5,337 bases of DNA from Candidatus Paceibacter sp. GTDB taxonomy: Bacteria > Patescibacteriota > Minisyncoccia > UBA6257 > GWB1-50-10. Shown one piece after another: positions 1-5,337 of this stretch. The translations under genes were made by a program, and so were the position numbers. The notes under the pieces were generated by a model. It was not told the DNA's origin. It worked only from the letters and a program-made list of their open reading frames with translations, and made no database searches. Within the stretch, counting starts at the first letter, position 1. Each line of letters begins with the position of its first letter. The stretch is from positions 3,068 through 8,404 of the forward strand of contig DYGP01000025.1 of assembly GCA_020724685.1 (NCBI GenBank), written 5' to 3'.

Positions 1-399
1 CATTTCATTTGGGAAGAAGACGGGTCCGTAGTCGGTTGCATACGCCTTATACCGGATTACGGATCGGGATTTCTTCTTGAAGACGGAGGGCGATATCCGA
101 TTCCCGTCGCGTTGGACGGGGAGAGGAAAAACATTCTTGAATTTTCCAGAATGGCCGTCTATCCGTCCCATCGGAGGAAGAACATCGGATATGCGGCCGC
201 CGAATATGCGGCGCGATGGGGATTCGAGCGGACATACTGCACAAAATGGATCGCCATGTGTCAGGAGCGCGTCTGGGACGGTTTTATGCGGAACGGATGG
301 TCGGTTGCGTTGTGGGGGGAGTATAGGGGATATCACGAAACACTCTCCGCTCCCGGAACGCTCATCCCTCCGTTTTTGAACGAAACAAGAAATCAATGA
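1..399 (+). CDS. LuxI-like GNAT acyltransferase (autoinducer-synthase superfamily), 5' partial
   Basis: The reading frame is open from base 1 and gives 132 residues before TGA. The N-terminal part, about 60-80 residues if the protein has the usual LuxI length of roughly 190-220, lies outside the window. Visible residues 10-18 read VVGCIRLIP, matching the GCxRLLP strand of LuxI-type synthases. Residues 46-53 read LEFSRMAV, matching their (W)ELSRFAV strand with the conserved Glu and Arg (E47, R50). A PSHRR motif follows at 55-59, then a helix and a C-terminal block with NGW at 98-100. Known family members transfer an acyl group from acyl-ACP or acyl-CoA to S-adenosylmethionine (AHL synthases) or to other amines. 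The C-terminal 'YHETLSAP' stretch also recalls exosortase/PEP-CTERM-associated acyltransferases, so product and donor cannot be fixed. The key N-terminal residues of the SAM-binding half are not visible. The stop overlaps the start of the sensor kinase by four bases, implying co-translation. Confidence 0.75.
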   Translation, partial: HFIWEEDGSVVGCIRLIPDYGSGFLLEDGGRYPIPVALDGERKNILEFSRMAVYPSHRRKNIGYAAAEYAARWGFERTYCTKWIAMCQERVWDGFMRNGWSVALWGEYRGYHETLSAPGTLIPPFLNETRNQ

Positions 400-2564
400 G
401 CTTTCTTACAAAAACAACCCTTCTGCTTCAAGTGGCGGTGTTCATCGCGAATTTTTTCCTCGGAATGCTTGTGATAAGGAGGAATCCCCGATCGAAAGTA
501 AACGTGCTTTTTTGCGTATACGCGCTGAGCCTCGCTTTTTGGAACATATCGTTGTTTTTCACTATCACTGCAATAGGCGGGCCTGCGATCCAACTTTGGT
601 GGAGCAGGCTCGCTTTTTCTTTTTTCCTTCTCATGTTGAACAGTTTCTTCTATTTTACGGTGGCGTATCCTCCGGAAAAGAAAACAAACAGGATATTCGA
701 CGCGATATTCTGGTCATTCACCGCCGTCATCTTCATTCTCACACTCACCCCACTTCTCGTCGTCGGGGACATAAAGATAATCGACGGATTCATCACCGGG
801 GCGCTCGGTCCTCTCATGCAGTATCTCACATGGTATTATCTCGCTCTTATTTTCCTCAGTTTGTCGGCGCTCATTTTTAAAATCACGAGGCATAGGGGAA
901 TAGAACGGGTGCGATTGAGATACATCTTGCTCGGATTCGCCCTGTTTGCCATTCCTTCGGTGACGACGAACGTCATTCTCCCTATTTTTTTCCAGAAATT
1001 CGAATACAACAATCTCGGTCCGCTCTTTTCTTTCCCGATGCTTGCGGTCATCAGTTACGCGATCATCCAGTATCGTTTCATGGAAATACGGACGATCATC
1101 AGGAGAGGAACGGTGTTCACCCTCCTTTTTGTCGCCCTTTCCGCGGTGATCGTCTTCGGCACCTCTTTCTTCAATACGATTGTGTCGCCTCTCGCGGCGC
1201 AGATCACGACAGCCGTCATCGTCGCCCTCCTGTTTTCCCCGCTGAAGAGATTTCTTGAGGTGTTGACCGACAAGGTGTTTTTCCGCAGACCCTACTACTT
1301 TGAAAGGGAACTCGCGGAACTTAACCATTTCATCGCTCATACGTACAAACTGGACGATCTCGTTGGGCATATTATCAGCCGTCTCTCCGACGTCTTTAAA
1401 TTCGACCGCGCCGCACTTTTCCTTGCGGAGGGTGCCGATTATACCGCGCGTTCGGTGCGCGGGGATGGGTTCCTCCCGAAAAAAATACCCGCAACGAATC
1501 CGATAGTGGCTTTTCTCAGGGAAAAAATTGAGAAAGCGGAGGATCGGGAAAACAAAGTGGTGGAGAGGGATAGTGTTGTCCGGGAACAGCTGGAAAGCGA
1601 GGATGACACTGTGCGGGAAAGGCTCGGGGTTTTGAGGAACGAATTCGATTCGTTCGGGTTTGAGATTGCGGTACCCATATTCTCCAAAAAAGAAATTATC
1701 GGCGTCATGTTCCTCGGGGAAAAGAAATCACAGGATCCGTATTCGGTTCAGGATCTTCGGTTTCTCGACATTGTCGCGCATGAGTTGTCGTTTTCTTTCG
1801 AAAACCTCCTCAACATAGACCGGATTTTGAAGCTTGATAAGGCGAAGTCCGAGTTTATCTCGGTGGTGTCGCATCAGCTTCGAACACCCCTTTCGATCGC
1901 GCGATGGAACATGGAGATGATGCTTGAGGAGGGCGCGGGGAGCGCGAAAGACGGAACTATTCAAAAGGGAATCCGCGATTCGTACGAAAGCGTTATGAAA
2001 ATGAATGAGGGTCTCAATAATCTCATCGCCGCGATTCAGATAACCGAAAAAGGGGTGAAACTTCAGGAAAAAGAGGTTGACTTGAAGAAGGACATTGTCG
2101 ATCCGGTCTTGAAGGAGTTTTCCGGAATCGAAAAGGAAAAGCAGAAGAAGATTTCAGTCGTCTGGGAAACGTCCGGAGAGACGAGATTTGTGTGCGATCC
2201 GATGAAAATAACGTTTGTTTTCCGTTCCCTTTTGCATAATGCGGTAACCTATAACTCGCCCGAAGGGAATGTGAGCCTTTTGATAAGCGCTGAAGGAAAG
2301 AACATTGTCGTGACTATTGAGGATGACGGCATCGGGATCCCCGAAAAGAATCGCGAGGATGTGTTTAGAAAATTCTGGAGAGGGGAAGAGGCGAGATCGG
2401 TGAGTCCGAACGGACTCGGATTGAGCCTCTTTATATCGAAAGCGTTCATTGAGGCTCATGGAGGCGCGCTTCGGATTGCGAACAAATCGGGTCCCGGAGC
2501 TCGCATCGTCTTCTCTTTTCCCGTTGACCGCAAAAAACCAAAGAACGGATGGGCCTTTGATTAA
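396..2564 (+). CDS. Polytopic membrane sensor histidine kinase (7TM-like/9-TM sensor, GAF, HisKA, HATPase)
   Basis: This 722-residue protein begins with a hydrophobic region of about nine predicted membrane segments (near residues 8-28, 36-58, 68-91, 102-124, 137-160, 172-195, 205-227, 240-262 and 265-284). The first seven resemble the HisKA_7TM-type sensor region. A GAF domain spans about 315-475 and contains a highly charged stretch at 376-416. The HisKA domain carries the phospho-acceptor His493 in SHQLRTPL. The ATPase domain has the N box (Asn615 in LLHNAVTY), the DxGxG G1 motif (D643, G645, G647), an F box (VFRKFW) and a GLGL G2 box at 673-676. All catalytic motifs are intact, so it should autophosphorylate at the inner membrane. 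The likely partner is the receiver protein six bases downstream. The ATG is supported by the ATGA overlap with the upstream acyltransferase; no clear Shine-Dalgarno is present. The ligand is unknown; a product of the upstream enzyme is a reasonable inference only. Confidence 0.93.
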   Translation: MSFLTKTTLLLQVAVFIANFFLGMLVIRRNPRSKVNVLFCVYALSLAFWNISLFFTITAIGGPAIQLWWSRLAFSFFLLMLNSFFYFTVAYPPEKKTNRIFDAIFWSFTAVIFILTLTPLLVVGDIKIIDGFITGALGPLMQYLTWYYLALIFLSLSALIFKITRHRGIERVRLRYILLGFALFAIPSVTTNVILPIFFQKFEYNNLGPLFSFPMLAVISYAIIQYRFMEIRTIIRRGTVFTLLFVALSAVIVFGTSFFNTIVSPLAAQITTAVIVALLFSPLKRFLEVLTDKVFFRRPYYFERELAELNHFIAHTYKLDDLVGHIISRLSDVFKFDRAALFLAEGADYTARSVRGDGFLPKKIPATNPIVAFLREKIEKAEDRENKVVERDSVVREQLESEDDTVRERLGVLRNEFDSFGFEIAVPIFSKKEIIGVMFLGEKKSQDPYSVQDLRFLDIVAHELSFSFENLLNIDRILKLDKAKSEFISVVSHQLRTPLSIARWNMEMMLEEGAGSAKDGTIQKGIRDSYESVMKMNEGLNNLIAAIQITEKGVKLQEKEVDLKKDIVDPVLKEFSGIEKEKQKKISVVWETSGETRFVCDPMKITFVFRSLLHNAVTYNSPEGNVSLLISAEGKNIVVTIEDDGIGIPEKNREDVFRKFWRGEEARSVSPNGLGLSLFISKAFIEAHGGALRIANKSGPGARIVFSFPVDRKKPKNGWAFD

Positions 2565-2570
2565 GAAAAC

Positions 2571-2942
2571 ATGAAGAAAGAACCGAAAATATTAATTATC
2601 GAGGACGACGTTGCCACGGCGAGTCTGCTCGTTGCGATCCTCGGTCAGAGCGGGTGGGATGCGATCGTCGCGCATTCGGGAGAGGATGCTCTGGGGAAAC
2701 TCGATCAATACGGTCCCGATGTTATCTTGCTCGACCTTCTTCTTCCCGGGATGAACGGTTTCGAGGTTTTAAAAGCGGTTCGAAAGGAGAAACAGTATAA
2801 AAAACCGGTCATTATCCTTTCCAATTTGAGTTCGGATTCGGATATTCGAGAATGCTTTGCGCAGGGAGCGACCGATTATTTCGTGAAAAGTCTTGTCGGG
2901 GTGAGCGACATCACCGCAATCCTTGAGAAATATAAAGTATGA
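2571..2942 (+). CDS. Single-domain response regulator (stand-alone receiver)
   Basis: These 123 residues form just a CheY-like receiver domain. The acidic pocket is E11-D12-D13, the phospho-acceptor is Asp55 in LLDLLLPGMNGFEVL, the switch Ser is S84 and the conserved Lys is K106. All residues needed for phosphoryl transfer are therefore present. The Lys is followed by Ser (KSL) instead of the usual cis-Pro, and the usual TA after the switch strand is SNL, so the alpha4-beta5 output face may differ from classical CheY. There is no DNA-binding or enzymatic output domain. It starts six bases after the kinase stop, with only a weak AAGAAA purine tract upstream. Its stop overlaps the ATG of the DUF763 gene by four bases. 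It probably accepts phosphate from the upstream kinase and acts through protein contacts or as a relay intermediate. Confidence 0.95.
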   Translation: MKKEPKILIIEDDVATASLLVAILGQSGWDAIVAHSGEDALGKLDQYGPDVILLDLLLPGMNGFEVLKAVRKEKQYKKPVIILSNLSSDSDIRECFAQGATDYFVKSLVGVSDITAILEKYKV

Positions 2943-4102
2943 TCCAGCGGGGGATTGCCACGTTCACGCTTGATTACGGCAAATGTCCCAAATGGCTTTT
3001 CGATCGCATGGTGGAATTGGGGCGCGAGATGATGCGCGTCATCGTCGCGGAGGAGGGTCCTGAAGCGCTCGTACGGCGTATCGGCGATCCGGTCTGGTTC
3101 CAGTCGCTCGGCACCGTACTCGCGTTCGATTGGAATGCGTCGGGACTTACGACCATACTTACCGCCGCTCTCAAAGAGGCGATCCGGGGCGAGGAACGCG
3201 ACCTCGGCGTTTTTATTTGCGGGGGGAAGGGAAAAACGTCGCGTAAGACTCCGGAAGAAATCGCATCATGGGGGATGCGCATGGCGTTCGACCCGGCGCG
3301 GACGAGTTTGTTTGCATACAATTCGCGCATGGCGGCGAAAGTGGATAGCGCACTCATCCAGGATGGATTCCAAATATATCATCACAGTTTTTTCTTCACG
3401 AAAAACGGCGCATGGACCGTGGTGCAGCAGGGAATGAATCTCGAAAATCAGAGCGCGCGGAGATATCACTGGCACTCGTCAAAGCCGAAAGATCTCATCC
3501 GCGAACCGCATTCCGGCATCTCGAGTCAATACACCGTCTCAAGCGTGTTGAACATGACCGCGGAAAAGAGCGAGAAGAACCGTGCGATGAGCACGGAACT
3601 TGTCGGGCAGAGCTTCGGCACGCTCATGAAGGATATCGCGCTTCTGAGAAGGCATTCTTCCTCGCTTTCGCGCATGATCTCCCTTGGGAACTCAGGAGGA
3701 AAGCAATTGACGCTCCTTGAGCTTGAGGACAGGGAGTTTGTCACGCATCCGGTAGTCGAGGAGGATTTTTCAAAAAGCAGATATCTCGAGAAGGTGCTTT
3801 CGAAAGTGTGCGATGCGCATCCGGATTCGTACGAGAAGTTCGTGGCCATGGAGGGTGTTGGTCCGAAGACGATTCGCGCCCTTTCGCTCGTGTCAGAGGT
3901 CATTTATGGGGCAAAGCCGTCATATGAGGATCCTGCGCGCTATTCGTTTGCGCATGGCGGAAAGGATGCAACGCCCTATCCGGTGGACACGGAGACATAC
4001 GACCAGACGATTGATACAATGAAGAAGTATGTCGAAAAGACGAAAATCTCGCCGATTGAAAAGAGGAAGTTGGTGAAAAAACTAGTCAGAAGTAATACAT
4101 AA
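2939..4102 (+). CDS. DUF763 family protein with helix-hairpin-helix-like motif
   Basis: The 387-residue product matches the DUF763 pattern as I know it. It starts with RGIATFTLDYGKCPKWLF (residues 4-21), followed by DPVWFQSLG and FDWNASGLTTILT in the 50-80 region. The family signature GGKGKTSRKTPEEI is at 95-108. There is a segment around 135-185 rich in His and aromatic residues, and a C-terminal region with EGVGPKTIRAL (305-315), which looks like a helix-hairpin-helix DNA-binding turn. FAHGGKDATPYPVD follows near 338-351. Length fits full-length members (about 370-420 residues). No signal peptide or membrane segment is seen, so it should be cytoplasmic. The family occurs in archaea and bacteria and its function is not settled; the hairpin motif and conserved Lys/Arg/His residues suggest nucleic acid binding or processing. 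The ATGA overlap with the receiver gene indicates translational coupling and a possible place in the signalling output, which is inference. Confidence 0.9.
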   Translation: MIQRGIATFTLDYGKCPKWLFDRMVELGREMMRVIVAEEGPEALVRRIGDPVWFQSLGTVLAFDWNASGLTTILTAALKEAIRGEERDLGVFICGGKGKTSRKTPEEIASWGMRMAFDPARTSLFAYNSRMAAKVDSALIQDGFQIYHHSFFFTKNGAWTVVQQGMNLENQSARRYHWHSSKPKDLIREPHSGISSQYTVSSVLNMTAEKSEKNRAMSTELVGQSFGTLMKDIALLRRHSSSLSRMISLGNSGGKQLTLLELEDREFVTHPVVEEDFSKSRYLEKVLSKVCDAHPDSYEKFVAMEGVGPKTIRALSLVSEVIYGAKPSYEDPARYSFAHGGKDATPYPVDTETYDQTIDTMKKYVEKTKISPIEKRKLVKKLVRSNT

Positions 4103-4117
4103 TCTGTAGCGTGTAAT

Positions 4118-5337
4118 ATGAGCTCAGAAAAGAAACAGTGTAAAAATTGCAGTCAGAATTTTATCATTGAACCGGAGGATTTTGGTTTCTATGAAAAGAT
4201 AAACGTTCCATCACCAACACTTTGTCCTGACTGTAGACGGCAACGAAGACTTTCTTGGAGGAATGACTTTGTATTTTATAACAGAACGTGTGATTTATGC
4301 GGACGAAATATTATTTCTCTCTATAATCCCGAGAGCTCGCAGGTTATCTATTGTAATAAATGCTGGTGGTCGGATAATTGGGATCCGAAGTCGTATAGTA
4401 TGGATTTTGATTTTTCGAGACCGTTTTTCGAACAATTTGCAGAGCTTCGAAAAAAGGTTCCCGCACTTGCGCTTGTAAACGACAATGGAATAGGGAGTGA
4501 AAACTGTGATTATGTACAGAATGTGCAATATAGCAAGAATTGCTACATGGCGATGGTTTCGTGGAAGCTCGAGAATTGCATGTATTTCTGTTATGGCGCG
4601 GAAGCAAAAGACGCGGTGGACTGCATGGGGATATTCAGTACGAGCGAGGGGATTTACGAGACACTATATAGCGAAAAATGTTTTGGGTGTAGATATATAC
4701 AAAATTCATCGTCACTCGTGAATTGCGCGTTTTGTCTTGATTGCCATGGATGTGAATCGTGTTTCCAATGCGCTGGATTAAGAAATAAAAAATATCATTT
4801 TCAAAACAAGGAATGTACGAAAGAGGAATACGAAAAGAAACTTTCTGAGTACGAACTCTCAACATATTCTGGAAGTATGCGCGCTCTGGAGGATTTTGAG
4901 AGTTTTATAGGCACATTTCCAAGAAGATATGCATATTTGAAAAATTGCGTTGATTCCACGGGGAATAATCTCACAAATAGCAAAAATGCAAAAAATGTAT
5001 TTCATGTGCGCCGAGCTGAAGATTGCAAATATATGGAAAACGGGGATACGGAGACGGGAAGCTATGATCTCTGTGTGGGAGGAGAACTTCATGAATGTTA
5101 TGAGGGACTGACGCCGGACCATTCCCGCCGCGCGCTTTTTACGAGTTATGTATGGAAGAGTACTGACGTACTCTATTCAGATTTCTGTATGTCTTCTAAG
5201 GATTGTTTCGGATGTGTTGGGCTTAAATTTGGAGAGTATGCGATTTTAAATAAGACATATTCCAAGGAGGAGTATGGAATTTTGAAGAATAAAATTATTG
5301 AACACATGAAAAAGACAGGTAAGTGGGGTGAATTCTT
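4118..5337 (+). CDS. Cys-rich zinc-ribbon repeat protein of the CPR 'caib/baif' (misnamed) type, 3' partial
   Basis: The frame stays open from ATG 4118 to the window end (406 codons) with no stop, so the C-terminus is missing. The N-terminus has two zinc-ribbon-like Cys quartets: C8/C11 with C36/C39, and C58/C61 with C79/C82. After a WWSDNWDP segment come many evenly scattered NC, DC and CxxC motifs, then two copies of a module with the pattern CxGL(x4)Y(x3)NK(xx)(T/S)KEEY at 218-238 and 366-386, exactly 148 residues apart. The last visible residues, HMKKTGKWGEF, resemble a C-terminal motif I recall from a widespread but uncharacterised CPR family. The name 'caib/baif' attached to that family has no support here: I see no CoA-transferase features. 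The function is unknown; metal binding by the Cys clusters and a repetitive solenoid-like fold are inferences. The ATG is the first after an in-frame TAA, which is the DUF763 stop itself. No Shine-Dalgarno is visible, and base composition is much more A+T-rich than upstream. Confidence 0.8.
   Translation, partial: MSSEKKQCKNCSQNFIIEPEDFGFYEKINVPSPTLCPDCRRQRRLSWRNDFVFYNRTCDLCGRNIISLYNPESSQVIYCNKCWWSDNWDPKSYSMDFDFSRPFFEQFAELRKKVPALALVNDNGIGSENCDYVQNVQYSKNCYMAMVSWKLENCMYFCYGAEAKDAVDCMGIFSTSEGIYETLYSEKCFGCRYIQNSSSLVNCAFCLDCHGCESCFQCAGLRNKKYHFQNKECTKEEYEKKLSEYELSTYSGSMRALEDFESFIGTFPRRYAYLKNCVDSTGNNLTNSKNAKNVFHVRRAEDCKYMENGDTETGSYDLCVGGELHECYEGLTPDHSRRALFTSYVWKSTDVLYSDFCMSSKDCFGCVGLKFGEYAILNKTYSKEEYGILKNKIIEHMKKTGKWGEF
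4742..4831 (+). repeat. Cys/NK/KEEY protein module, copy 1 (residues 209-238)
   Basis: In the Cys-rich protein, C209, C215, C218, G220-L221, Y226, N230-K231 and K235-E-E-Y238 recur 148 residues later with identical internal spacing. Copy 1 has an extra C212 where copy 2 has Ser, and its Cys at 233 is replaced by Tyr in copy 2. It is a repeat at protein level; the DNA has diverged. Confidence 0.75.
5186..5275 (+). repeat. Cys/NK/KEEY protein module, copy 2 (residues 357-386)
   Basis: This is the second copy of the module: C357, C363, C366, G368-L369, Y374, N378-K379 and K383-E-E-Y386 align without gaps to copy 1. It is followed by a Lys-rich helix and the WGEF motif at the window edge, which copy 1 lacks; that suggests copy 2 is the C-terminal unit of the protein. 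Confidence 0.75.

Noticed and set aside
714..1370. Minus-strand open frame of 218 codons within the kinase gene
   Set aside because: It lies wholly inside the kinase, has a low-complexity product rich in Arg, Glu and Asp typical of antisense of hydrophobic/charged coding sequence, and shows no recognisable domain.
2565..2570. A separate promoter or terminator between kinase and receiver
   Set aside because: Only six bases separate the genes, with no hairpin or T-run; co-transcription is the simpler reading.
2974..3357. Minus-strand open frame of 127 codons opposite the DUF763 gene
   Set aside because: It is a Ser/Arg-rich antisense shadow of a well-supported conserved gene, with no domain.
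4070..4103. Possible promoter for the Cys-rich gene: TTGGTG then TAATAC with a 17-base spacer, or CATAAT at 4098-4103 as a -10 box
   Set aside because: TTGGTG and TAATAC match consensus at only three of six positions each, and CATAAT (five of six) has no -35 partner at normal spacing. Such matches are expected by chance in A+T-rich DNA.
4263..4721. Short plus-strand frames (4263-4478, 4497-4721) and several minus-strand frames in the 4263-5122 region
   Set aside because: They overlap the continuous Cys-rich frame from 4118 to the window end, whose zinc-ribbon motifs and internal duplication show it is the real gene.
4118..5337. CoA-transferase (CaiB/BaiF) function for the Cys-rich protein
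   Set aside because: That label is, as I recall, carried by related database entries, but the sequence shows Cys clusters and repeats and nothing resembling a CoA-transferase.

Overview
The window looks like a piece of a Patescibacteria (Candidate Phyla Radiation, probably Parcubacteria-type) genome. The evidence is the tightly packed same-strand genes joined by ATGA stop/start overlaps, the near absence of Shine-Dalgarno motifs, a multi-TM/GAF histidine kinase of the kind common in these genomes, and a Cys-rich repeat protein family that I associate with CPR genomes (often carried in databases under the misleading name 'caib/baif family protein'). TGA serves as a stop at 397-399 and 2940-2942, which argues against the recoded Gracilibacteria/Absconditabacteria. 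The lineage call is inference from gene content; no marker gene is present.

Layout, all on the + strand: (1) 1-399, the C-terminal 132 residues of a GNAT-fold acyltransferase resembling LuxI-type acyl-homoserine-lactone synthases and the related exosortase/PEP-CTERM-associated acyltransferases; (2) 396-2564, a 722-residue sensor histidine kinase with about nine membrane segments, a GAF domain, HisKA and HATPase; (3) 2571-2942, a 123-residue stand-alone receiver domain; (4) 2939-4102, a DUF763-family protein with a helix-hairpin-helix-like motif; (5) 4118 to the window end, the N-terminal 406 residues of a Cys-rich protein with two zinc-ribbon-like Cys quartets and two copies of a Cys/NK/KEEY module. 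No RNA gene, CRISPR array, transposon or convincing terminator was seen. The only non-coding DNA is 6 bases (2565-2570) and 15 bases (4103-4117).

Genes 1-4 are spaced or overlapped like one operon: 4-base overlaps at 1/2 and 3/4, and a 6-base gap at 2/3. The attractive reading is a small signalling cassette: an acyl-type signal synthase, a polytopic membrane sensor kinase, a phospho-relay receiver, and a DNA-associated DUF763 protein as a possible output. No single link in that chain is proven by the sequence. Gene 5 differs sharply in base composition (about 30-38% G+C on lines counted by hand, against about 47-63% upstream) and is probably a separate unit, possibly acquired or evolving under different constraints.
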